Source: Acidobacterium sp.
GTDB taxonomy: Bacteria; Acidobacteriota; Vicinamibacteria; Vicinamibacterales; UBA2999
NCBI GenBank assembly: GCA_002737365.1
Contig: NSIL01000002.1
Location: forward strand, 152,596-216,595
DNA length: 64,000 bases
Reading direction: 5' to 3'
The notes below the pieces were generated by a model. That model was not told the origin of the DNA, did not search any database, and worked only from the letters and a program-made list of their open reading frames with translations. Within the stretch, counting starts at the first letter, position 1. The number at the start of each line of letters is the position of its first letter. Below are positions 45,700-52,883 of this stretch, in pieces. The translations under genes were made by a program, and so were the position numbers.

Positions 45700-46260
45700 T
45701 CATTCGGGGACGCGCCCTGCGAACACCATATCGGGACCGGCCAGGCCGTTCGCGTCGCGATGCTGAAGAAAGAGGAAGCGGTACGAGTCGGTGATGTAAT
45801 CGGCCGGCGTGCGGCCCAGGGCGCGCGCGGTCTCGTGGATCGCCGCGTCACCGCCCTCGAGTTCGACGAACACGCCCACCGGCGTTTCATCCACCGCCAT
45901 CACCAGGTCGTCAGCCTCGAACTCCTCGCGGAATTTCTCGTAGCGAAACCAGACGTGCAGGCCCAGGCTTTCGAGCACCGCGAGCAGCGCGACGCCATCG
46001 GCGACCACGGTCTCGTGCTCTTCGCGAATCTTGATTACACCCGGTAACACCGGGCCCTTGAACGTGAGCAGGCTCTTGCCGCCTTCGGACCGCACCCGCA
46101 AGGTCGATCGCTGCCGGCGCAGCGACTCATCGTCGGTGTCGAGCAGGGCGTCTTCCTGGAGCCGGCGGCCGTGAAGGGGCGTCGCGCCGAGCGCGAGAAT
46201 CTTCGTCCGTGCCTCTTCGGCACTGTCGAAACGAAGCTTGATCTCGCGCTCGAGCGCCAT
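45700..46260 (-). CDS. CYTH-domain phosphohydrolase-like protein (class IV adenylate cyclase family)
   Basis: 186 residues with the EREIKLRF signature at residues 4-11 and paired basic/acidic strands (STLRVRSEGGKSLLTFKGP; RYEKFREEF; VELEGGDAAIHETARALG) that form a triphosphate tunnel. Members hydrolyse or cyclise triphosphates; the substrate is not predictable. Two bases are left between its start and the end of the htrA-like gene before it, so co-transcription is likely. Confidence 0.85.
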   Translation of the reverse strand: MALEREIKLRFDSAEEARTKILALGATPLHGRRLQEDALLDTDDESLRRQRSTLRVRSEGGKSLLTFKGPVLPGVIKIREEHETVVADGVALLAVLESLGLHVWFRYEKFREEFEADDLVMAVDETPVGVFVELEGGDAAIHETARALGRTPADYITDSYRFLFLQHRDANGLAGPDMVFAGRVPE

Positions 46261-46263
46261 CCT

Positions 46264-47817
46264 TTATTCCTTGCGGATGGTGAAGAACTGTTCCTGGCCG
46301 CCGCGCATGACCAGCAGGAACGCGGTGCCCCCCGACGGCACCTGGCCCAGCGCCCGACCGGCGTCCTGCGGCGTGCGCACCGGACGGCGATTGACCTGGG
46401 TGATGATGTCGCCGCGCGTCAGTCCCTGCCGGAAGGCCGGGCTGCCTTGTTCGACGTCCGACACGAGCACGCCCTGAGTGTCGGCTGGCGCCCGCAGGCG
46501 GCGGGCCACGTCGGCGGTCAGCGCACCGAGCGTGATGCCAAAGCCCTGCGACGCCTGTTCGTCCGGTTCAACCGTGGCGTCGCGGGTCGCCGCGGCGCGG
46601 TTACCTTCGTCTTCGAGATCCAGTTCGCCGACGGTGAGGTTCAGCGTCCGCTCCTCGCGGTCGCGCATCACCTTGACCGGCACGGTGGTGCCGGGCTTGG
46701 TGACGACGACCGTGGCGACCAGCTCGTCGCGGTTCTTGATCGGCTTGCCGTTGAATTCGATGATTACGTCGCCCGGCTCGACGCCGGCCTTGGCGGCGGC
46801 GGCGCCGCGGGTGACGGCACCGACCAGCGCGCCCTTGCGCTCTTTCAAGCCGAACTCGGCGAGGGCGTCGGCTGGAACCGGCGTCACCTGGACGCCAATC
46901 ACGCCACGCGTCACCTTGCCGGTGCGCAGTTGCGGAATCAACTCGCGAACGCTGTTGATCGGGATGGCGAAGCCAATGCCGATGTTGCCGGCGTTGCGCG
47001 AGTCGGTATAGATGGCAGTGTTAATGCCAATCACTTCGCCGCGCGCGTTCAGCAGCGGACCACCCGAGTTACCGGGATTGATCGCGGCGTCGGTCTGCAG
47101 CACGTCGGCCGAGCGCTGCTCGGCAATCGGGAACGAGCGGGCCGTCGCGCTGATCACGCCGACGCTGACGGTGTGGGACAGGCCGAACGGATTGCCGATC
47201 GCCATCACCCAGTCGCCCGGCTCCATCTTCGCCGAGTCACCGAACTTGACCTCGACCAGATCCTTCTTCGGCTCCACCAGCTGAATCAGGGCACTGTCGG
47301 TCAGCGGGTCGCGGCCGACGACCTTGGCCTCGTGGAAAATATCATTCTCTTCACCGAGGAAGTTCACTTCGATCTTGGTGGCGCCCTCGACGACGTGGTT
47401 GTTGGTGAGGATGAAGCCTTCTTTGCTGATCACAAAACCGGTGCCGGCCGCCTGCGTTTCCTGCTCGCGCGGCCGCTGGCGTGGCTGCTGCTGCGGTTGC
47501 GGTTGCCGTCCGCCCAGGCCAAAGCGCTCGAGCAGGTCATCGGTGCCGCCGCCGAAGAACTCGGTCATCTCCTGGGCGCGCTGCGTCGAGGTGCTGCGGA
47601 TGTTGACGACGGCCGGACTCATCGCCTTGGCGATGTTCCGGAAGGTGGCGGCGTCCACCGGCCCGCTTAACGGGGCGCTGTTCATGGGCGGCGCCGCCAT
47701 GGTCTGCGCCGACGAAGCCGGCGTCAGGTCGAGGCGCGAGGCAATGACCATCCCCACCGCGAGCGATGCCACCATGATCAGCAGCGAATAGAACAGCGTC
47801 GTTTTCCGGCTCGACAT
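46264..47817 (-). CDS. HtrA/DegP-type periplasmic serine protease
   Basis: Quality-control protease of the periplasm. An N-terminal membrane anchor or signal (about 7-30), trypsin-like domain with H141 (TNNHVV), D174 (LTDSALI) and S251 (NPGNSGGPL), then two PDZ domains (about 300-390 and 420-517). A Pro/Gln/Arg-rich loop at about 104-121 (RQPQPQQQPRQRPREQ) lies in the LA loop region. ATG 47817 follows a perfect GGAGGAAG ribosome site, so it is preferred to a TTG 15 bases earlier. Confidence 0.94.
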   Translation of the reverse strand: MSSRKTTLFYSLLIMVASLAVGMVIASRLDLTPASSAQTMAAPPMNSAPLSGPVDAATFRNIAKAMSPAVVNIRSTSTQRAQEMTEFFGGGTDDLLERFGLGGRQPQPQQQPRQRPREQETQAAGTGFVISKEGFILTNNHVVEGATKIEVNFLGEENDIFHEAKVVGRDPLTDSALIQLVEPKKDLVEVKFGDSAKMEPGDWVMAIGNPFGLSHTVSVGVISATARSFPIAEQRSADVLQTDAAINPGNSGGPLLNARGEVIGINTAIYTDSRNAGNIGIGFAIPINSVRELIPQLRTGKVTRGVIGVQVTPVPADALAEFGLKERKGALVGAVTRGAAAAKAGVEPGDVIIEFNGKPIKNRDELVATVVVTKPGTTVPVKVMRDREERTLNLTVGELDLEDEGNRAAATRDATVEPDEQASQGFGITLGALTADVARRLRAPADTQGVLVSDVEQGSPAFRQGLTRGDIITQVNRRPVRTPQDAGRALGQVPSGGTAFLLVMRGGQEQFFTIRKE

Positions 47818-47851
47818 GACTTCCTCCAACAAACCCGCGAATTGACTCTTC

Positions 47852-49033
47852 CTACACTAGCGTGACGATGCTCGCCTGGCGAGGCCCCGTGACTTCTGGT
47901 CCGTTGCCGGTCCAGACCACATTGATCTCGGTCCGAACGCCAAAATCCTTAAAATACAGCCCCGGCTCAATCGTAAACCCACTCCCGGGCAGCAGGCGAC
48001 GCTCGTCGTGGGTTTCGTAATCATCCAGGTGGGCACCATTACCATGGACGTTCTCGCCCAGGCTATGGCCGGTACGGTGCATGATGGCGTCGCCCAAACC
48101 GGCCTCCTGCAGCACCTGGCGGGCGGCGCGGTCGGCCTCGAAACCGCGGACCTCGCGTCCGGCGCGGGCGGCGTCTTGTACGACGCTGACGGCGGCATCG
48201 CGGGCGTCGCAAATGGCGGCAAAGGCCCTGGTCATACGTTCTGGGACGCTGCTACCGACAAACCCGATCCAGGTGATGTCGGCGTAAACCGCGGCCGGCG
48301 TGGCGAGCTTGCCCCACAAGTCGAGCAGGACCAGCTCGTTCCGGCGAATCACCCGATGTTCAGCGGCTGAGGCCAGGTAGTGCGGGTTGCCGGCATTTTC
48401 CTGCGCCGAGACGCACGGCGCCGACTCGGCGATCAGGCCTTCGTCGGCGAACCAGCCCACCATCTGCTGCTGGATGTCGAATTCGGTGGTCGGCACTTCG
48501 TCCCGCAGGCGGCGGGCGACCGATTCGAAGGCGCGGTCCTTGATGCGATACAGCGCCTCGGACGCCTGGCAATGCGTGGCGATCGCGGCGTCATCCCAAA
48601 ACGCTTCAAACTGCTGGATTAGATCGCCTGACGACAGTACCTCGGTGCCCAGGCCGCGCACCAGTTCAATGGTGCCGGCGTCCACCCGCGAGACGTAGGG
48701 AATGGCGCAATTCGGCGAGTACTCCATGGCCACACGGGTAATGCCCTTAAGGAGCGTGCCAAGCCCGGCGTGCAGTTGCTCGCGACCGGCGTAGACGGTC
48801 TTGTCGCCCGGCAGGTGATCGAGGTTGTAGCGTTCGATGGCGTGCACCAGCGCGCGCGGTTCTCCGGTGGCTGGAATCAGGTAGAACCACCGTCGCGTGG
48901 CGAGGTGACCGGAGCCGCCCATGCCCGCCATGCGGTAGGACACCGGATTGGAGCCCTGAAAATCGTAAAGGAGCCAGCCGTCCAGGCCATCGGCGCGAAG
49001 GGCCTCCTGCACGGCGGCCACGTTAAGGGGCAT
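47852..49033 (-). CDS. M24 family metallopeptidase (Xaa-Pro aminopeptidase-like)
   Basis: Creatinase-like N-terminal domain (LDGWLLYDFQGSNPVSYRMAG) and pita-bread catalytic domain with metal ligands seen in LLDLWGK, YADITWIG, HRTGHSLGENVHGNG and FTIEPGLYF. Acts on N-terminal Xaa-Pro or related dipeptides. ATG 49033 is preferred: the TATAAT at 49043-49048 puts the transcription start at about 49036, excluding the GTG at 49039. Divergent from the VWA protein gene. It is intact, unlike the M24 remnant at 22661. Confidence 0.9.
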   Translation of the reverse strand: MPLNVAAVQEALRADGLDGWLLYDFQGSNPVSYRMAGMGGSGHLATRRWFYLIPATGEPRALVHAIERYNLDHLPGDKTVYAGREQLHAGLGTLLKGITRVAMEYSPNCAIPYVSRVDAGTIELVRGLGTEVLSSGDLIQQFEAFWDDAAIATHCQASEALYRIKDRAFESVARRLRDEVPTTEFDIQQQMVGWFADEGLIAESAPCVSAQENAGNPHYLASAAEHRVIRRNELVLLDLWGKLATPAAVYADITWIGFVGSSVPERMTRAFAAICDARDAAVSVVQDAARAGREVRGFEADRAARQVLQEAGLGDAIMHRTGHSLGENVHGNGAHLDDYETHDERRLLPGSGFTIEPGLYFKDFGVRTEINVVWTGNGPEVTGPRQASIVTLV

Positions 49034-49042
49034 ATTCACCCG

Positions 49043-49048
49043 ATTATA
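49043..49048 (-). promoter_or_regulatory. -10 element of the M24 peptidase gene, near-leaderless
   Basis: Perfect TATAAT on the minus strand, 10 bases before the ATG at 49033; no good -35. The predicted transcript would have only about three leader bases. Confidence 0.45.
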
Positions 49049-49085
49049 GCGGACGCGCCGAACCAGCCGACGGGGCCAAGCGTCC

Positions 49086-49091
49086 TATAAT
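49086..49091 (+). promoter_or_regulatory. -10 element of the VWA protein gene
   Basis: Perfect TATAAT on the plus strand, 28 bases before the ATG at 49119, forming a divergent pair with the one at 49043-49048. The -35 region is not clear. Confidence 0.45.
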
Positions 49092-49118
49092 CGACGAGCC
49101 AGCTTGAAAGCTCAATCT

Positions 49119-51224
49119 ATGACAACTCGAACCATCCTTTTCGGACTGTTGCTGACGGTCATGGTGACCGGCACTGGGGTCCATGGCCAGGCGCCACAGG
49201 CGGCGCCGCCTCAACAGCCGCCCATCACCTTCCGTGCCGAGATCAACTACGTCGAGGTGGACGCGCGCGTACTCGATGGGCAGGGCAAGTTCAGGTCCGA
49301 CCTCACGGCCAGTGACTTCCAGGTGCTCGAAGACGGCAAGCCACAGAGGGTGACGGCGTTCTCCCTGGTGAACATCCCGGTCGAGCGGCCGGAGCGTCCG
49401 CTGTTTGCGTCGAAACCGATCGAGCCTGATGTGCGGACCAACCTGCAGGCGGCCGACGGGCGCATCTACTTGATCGTGCTCGACGACCTGCACACCCACC
49501 CGCTGCGCTCGAACCGCACCAAACAGGCGGCGCGCCAGTTCATCGAGAAATACATCGGCAGCAACGATATGGCGGCCGTCGTCACCACGGGCGGTCGCAC
49601 CGATGGTTCGCAGGACTTCACCACCAGCCCCCGGTTGCTGTTGCAGGCGGTCGACAAGTTCATGGGCAGCAAGCTGCGCTCGTCCACCATGAATAAGATC
49701 GACGGCTACAACCGCACCGCCGGCACGGCCCGGGCGGGCGAGAAGCCCAATGACCTCGACGACCGCGAGCGCGGCTTTCAGGCCCGCAACGCACTCGACA
49801 CCGTCCGCAACCTCGCGAACTATCTCGGTGACATCCGCGGGCGCCGCAAGGCGCTGGTGCTCTTCAGTGAAGGCATCGATTACGACATCAATGATGTGTT
49901 CAACAACGCCGATGCCACCGTCGTGATGGATGCCACCCGCGAACTGATCGCGGCGGCCACCCGCGCCAACGTGGCGGTCTACGGTGTTGATCCGCGCGGC
50001 TTGACCAGCGGCGGCGACGACGTGATCGAGATTCAGTCGTTCCCCGATGACACCAGCCTCGGCCTCGGCACCGGCGCCATCTACAACGAGGTCCGGCTCG
50101 GGCAGGACAGCCTGCGCGTGCTGTCAGAGGAAACCGGCGGCTTTGCCGTGGTCAACCGCAACGACTTCGCCACCGCCTATCAGCGCATCGTCGACGACAA
50201 CAGCGCCTACTACGTGATGGGCTATTACTCGACCAACGACAAGCGCGACGGCCGGTTCCGCAAGATCGAGGTCAAGCTGAACAACCAGCCCGGCCTGGTG
50301 GTCCGTGCGAGGAAGGGCTACGTCGCGCCACGAGGCAAGGTGCCAGAGAGCAAGCCGACGACGGCGAACTCGGCATCACCGGAACTGCGCGAGGCGATCG
50401 AGAGTCCGCTGCCACTGCCTGGCCTGCCACTCGCCATGACCGCGGCCGTGTTCAAGGGGCCGGCGCCGAAAGGCTCGGTGATTATTTCGACGCTGGTGAA
50501 CGGCAGCAGCCTGCCGCTCACCGAAACCGCCGGCATGTTCAAGAACGATCTCGAAGTGATGGCGATGGCCACCGACACGAAGGGCAAGACTACCTATAGC
50601 GACCGCAACACGGTGAACCTGAACATGAAGCCTGATTCGGCGAATCGCGTGAAGGCGACCGGCTTTCGCGTCATTCAGTCGATGGACCTCGCGCCGGGAC
50701 GGTACCAGTTGCGCGTCGCGGTGCGCGAGGCCAACAGCCAGAAGGCCGGTTCGGTGACCTTCGACCTCGAGGTGCCCGACTTCGCGAAGCGGCCGTTGTC
50801 GATGAGCAGCATCGCCATCACCTCGGCCCTGAGCGGCGTGGCGCCGACCATTCGGCCGAAGGATCCGCTGGAGAAGCTGCTGCCTGGGCCTTTGACGAGC
50901 TACCGCGAGTTCTCGACGCAGGACGAGATGGCGTTCTTCACCGAGATTTACGACACCATCAAGGTGCCGCACAAGGTGGAGATTAGCGCGACAGTGAAGG
51001 CCGAGGGTGGCCAGACCGTGTTCCAGGCACGCGAAGTACGCGAGAGTTCAGAGCGCGGCAGTGGCGCGGGTGGCTACGGCTTCCAGGCCCGCGTGCCGCT
51101 CACGGAGATGGCACCCGGCCTGTATGTGCTGCGGGTTGAGGGCACGGCGCAACTGGGCGACCGCGAGACGATCGCGACCGAGATTGTGTTCCGCGTGTTT
51201 CCCGCGCCGGCGGCGAGGCAGTGA
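49119..51224 (+). CDS. Secreted VWA-domain protein, acidobacterial VWFA-related family
   Basis: Signal peptide (about 1-23, VHGQAP), N-terminal strand region FRAEINYVEVDARVLDGQGKFRSDLTASDFQVLEDGKPQRVTAFSLV, then a von Willebrand A domain (about 110-310; YLIVLDDLH, RKALVLFSEGIDYDINDV). The metal site Asp-x-Ser-x-Ser is replaced by DDLHTH, so classical metal-dependent adhesion is doubtful. The C-terminal ~300 residues are beta-rich domains without a motif I know. Such proteins are abundant in Acidobacteriota, function unknown. The following small gene is coupled by TGATG. Confidence 0.85.
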   Translation: MTTRTILFGLLLTVMVTGTGVHGQAPQAAPPQQPPITFRAEINYVEVDARVLDGQGKFRSDLTASDFQVLEDGKPQRVTAFSLVNIPVERPERPLFASKPIEPDVRTNLQAADGRIYLIVLDDLHTHPLRSNRTKQAARQFIEKYIGSNDMAAVVTTGGRTDGSQDFTTSPRLLLQAVDKFMGSKLRSSTMNKIDGYNRTAGTARAGEKPNDLDDRERGFQARNALDTVRNLANYLGDIRGRRKALVLFSEGIDYDINDVFNNADATVVMDATRELIAAATRANVAVYGVDPRGLTSGGDDVIEIQSFPDDTSLGLGTGAIYNEVRLGQDSLRVLSEETGGFAVVNRNDFATAYQRIVDDNSAYYVMGYYSTNDKRDGRFRKIEVKLNNQPGLVVRARKGYVAPRGKVPESKPTTANSASPELREAIESPLPLPGLPLAMTAAVFKGPAPKGSVIISTLVNGSSLPLTETAGMFKNDLEVMAMATDTKGKTTYSDRNTVNLNMKPDSANRVKATGFRVIQSMDLAPGRYQLRVAVREANSQKAGSVTFDLEVPDFAKRPLSMSSIAITSALSGVAPTIRPKDPLEKLLPGPLTSYREFSTQDEMAFFTEIYDTIKVPHKVEISATVKAEGGQTVFQAREVRESSERGSGAGGYGFQARVPLTEMAPGLYVLRVEGTAQLGDRETIATEIVFRVFPAPAARQ

Positions 51225-51385
51225 TGTTCTGGTTCACCTTACTGTTGGCGACTGTCCTGCCGGCCGCGCCCAAGGTCGGTTTCGCTCAGCGCATGGTGGT
51301 AGCGCAGATTCTGACCTCGCCTGGGCACCTCGTCACCGTGCCGAAAGTTACCGGCGCGATCAGGTTCGAGAAGGCCGGCCAGTGA
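51224..51385 (+). CDS. Small coupled protein of 53 residues
   Basis: ATG overlaps the VWA protein stop (TGATG) and its own stop overlaps the next gene start (GTGA), so it sits in a fully overlapping chain. The N-terminus (FWFTLLLATVLPAAP) is a hydrophobic signal or anchor, and the rest (QRMVVAQILTSPGHLVTVPK) is unassigned. Too short for most gene finders; the couplings are the main support. Function unknown. Confidence 0.45.
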   Translation: MFWFTLLLATVLPAAPKVGFAQRMVVAQILTSPGHLVTVPKVTGAIRFEKAGQ

Positions 51386-51744
51386 CTGAGCCGACCAGCA
51401 CGGGACTCGACGCGCGGCTGGCGTCGGTGCTGTGCTACGCGGGGTGGTGGGTCACCGGCCTGGTATTCCTGTTCGCCGAGCGGCAGCATCGCGGCGTCCG
51501 CTTTCACGCCGCGCAATCCCTGCTGGTGTTTGGCATCCTGTCGGCGGTGATGTTCGTCTCTGGCGGCGCGAGTGCCGTCGCCTTTCTCGTCGCGAGGCCT
51601 TCGTTTCAGCTGCTGCAGGTGGCCGGCAACGTGGTGTGGCTGGGCGCGGTTGCGCTGTGGTTGGTGTTGCTGTTGCGGACGTGGCGGGGCGAGACTTGGC
51701 GCGTGCCGTTGGTGGCCGAGCTCGCCGATCGGATCGCGCGATAG
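51382..51744 (+). CDS. DUF4870-type small membrane protein
   Basis: 120 residues with three hydrophobic helices (about 15-32, 45-67 and 78-97) and the characteristic VRFHAAQSLLVFG between the first and second. This matches the DUF4870/Tic20-like family of unknown function. The GTG start overlaps the stop of the 53-residue gene; the frame is open upstream inside the VWA gene, which is a shadow. Confidence 0.8.
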   Translation: MTEPTSTGLDARLASVLCYAGWWVTGLVFLFAERQHRGVRFHAAQSLLVFGILSAVMFVSGGASAVAFLVARPSFQLLQVAGNVVWLGAVALWLVLLLRTWRGETWRVPLVAELADRIAR

Positions 51745-51746
51745 AT

Positions 51747-51786
51747 GTCGATGTGGCGTCCGGCTTTCGCCGGACGCCACATCGAC
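51747..51786. terminator. 18-bp perfect hairpin between convergent genes; family A repeat
   Basis: Arms 51747-51764 and 51769-51786 are perfect complements with loop TTTC. Placed 2 bases after the DUF4870 stop and before a convergent gene, it can terminate both. Fourteen bases of its right arm (GCCGGACGCCACAT) also occur in the coding palindrome at 5453-5477, so it is also a repeat family member. Confidence 0.75.
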
Positions 51787-51805
51787 CTGACTTGCTGGTC
51801 GGACG

Positions 51806-52261
51806 CTAGGTCGTCGGCACGATCTTCGGCACGCTCTTCGGCTTGACGGTGCCGTTGGCGTGCGAGAAGTTGTAGCTGTTGCTGGCCATGCGCGCGTTCT
51901 TGGGCGTGGTCAGGGTGACGTTAATCACCTCGCCAGGCATGAGCGGCTTGGTGTGGCGATAGGTATCGCCGCCTGACAGCGTGCCCGCCTTGTCAATCCA
52001 GCTTTCCTCGAGCTTGAAGCCGGCAATTGGGGCGGCCGACGTGTTCTTGATGGTGATCGTCGTCACCACGTTCGCGCCAACGACCTTAGTGTTTGGCTTG
52101 GTGTACTCGACGGTCGCCTCGCCACGCACGGGCGAGATCAGCTTTCGAGGCGCGGCCGGAGCCGCAGGCGCTGCCGGCGCAGGTGCCTGACCCGCGAAAG
52201 CCGCCGGCGCGAGTAGCAGTCCGAGCGTCGCAGCCACTGCCAACCCCTGTTGCAATTTCAT
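51806..52261 (-). CDS. Small exported protein, FxLYD-like beta-sandwich
   Basis: 151 residues. Signal peptide (about 1-23), an Ala/Pro linker (APAAPAAPAAP), then ~110 residues with alternating strands (TTITIKNTSAAPIAGFKLEESW, PLMPGEVINVTLTTP), like the FxLYD domain of secreted proteins. Function unknown. SD GGAGGG precedes the ATG and a TATAAT lies at 52284-52289. Single gene. Confidence 0.75.
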   Translation of the reverse strand: MKLQQGLAVAATLGLLLAPAAFAGQAPAPAAPAAPAAPRKLISPVRGEATVEYTKPNTKVVGANVVTTITIKNTSAAPIAGFKLEESWIDKAGTLSGGDTYRHTKPLMPGEVINVTLTTPKNARMASNSYNFSHANGTVKPKSVPKIVPTT

Positions 52262-52283
52262 ACGATGAACCCTCCGAGGCCGG

Positions 52284-52289
52284 ATTATA
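52284..52289 (-). promoter_or_regulatory. -10 element for the small exported protein
   Basis: TATAAT on the minus strand, 22 bases before the ATG, with GGAGGG between as the ribosome site. No strong -35. Confidence 0.45.
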
Positions 52290-52318
52290 TCCTGACTTGT
52301 GCCTTTCCAGCCGGCCGA

Positions 52319-52351
52319 GTCGCGCCGTAGCCCGAAGGGACGACGGCGGAC
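52319..52351. repeat. Dispersed 32-base element, family B copy 3
   Basis: Reverse-strand copy of 40030-40061: the shared block GTCGCGCCGTAGCCCGAAGGG is exact, and the other arm differs by a few bases. It sits right after the stop of the zinc-ribbon gene. Confidence 0.7.
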
Positions 52352-52813
52352 CTACATTTCTCCATTCCAGTCCTCGGGCTCGGCAGCCGTCGACCGGAAC
52401 ACTTCCAGGTGCCATTTTCCGCCACCCCACGGTTCAATGACTTCGGTGGCCACCACATCGACCAGCAGTTCGGCGAACGTGCGGCCTTCCGGGTCGCCCT
52501 CAAGGTGGTAGGCCGGGTCGTCCCACGCAAAGTTGGGGTAGATCGTCATCGTCAAGAACAGGTCGTAGCCATCGTCGACGACGATGATCTGACCGATCGG
52601 GCGCTTCTGGGTGGAGTGGTAGACCAGGTATTTCTCGGCGCTGTGCGCGCGGATGTAGCGCTTCAGCGCGAATTCACGCGCGACGATTTCCTCGACGGCG
52701 ATTTTCTTGTCCCAGCAGTCGCGGCAGTAGCGTTCCTCGCCGCGCGGCTCGGAGATTTCCTTGGCTCCGCACAACGCGCAGCCTTTCTTATTGCCAATTG
52801 ACTTACGAGACAT
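52352..52813 (-). CDS. Small zinc-ribbon protein of unknown function
   Basis: 153 residues from ATG 52813. Residues 12-34 hold CALC and CRDC (CxxC...CxxC) typical of a zinc ribbon, followed by a basic helix (EEIVAREFALKRYIRAH) and a mixed C-terminal domain (GQIIVVDDGYDLFLTMTIYP; WGGGKWHLEVFRST). No family name comes to mind. The longer frame upstream (to 52864) crosses a repeat and is not used. Confidence 0.65.
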   Translation of the reverse strand: MSRKSIGNKKGCALCGAKEISEPRGEERYCRDCWDKKIAVEEIVAREFALKRYIRAHSAEKYLVYHSTQKRPIGQIIVVDDGYDLFLTMTIYPNFAWDDPAYHLEGDPEGRTFAELLVDVVATEVIEPWGGGKWHLEVFRSTAAEPEDWNGEM

Positions 52814-52835
52814 AACGCCCGAATTGTACTTCACC

Positions 52836-52883
52836 GGCACTGTGCCACGGTGCCAGAGTGGCAAGGTGACAGGGCACTGTTAC
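52836..52883. repeat. Degenerate GTGCCA/GGTGGCA repeat
   Basis: Units GTGCCAC, GGTGCCA, GAGTGGCA, AGGTGACA and GGGCACTG lie in tandem, with partial dyad symmetry, between the zinc-ribbon start and the end of the glucan phosphorylase gene, whose stop overlaps the last unit. Confidence 0.45.
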
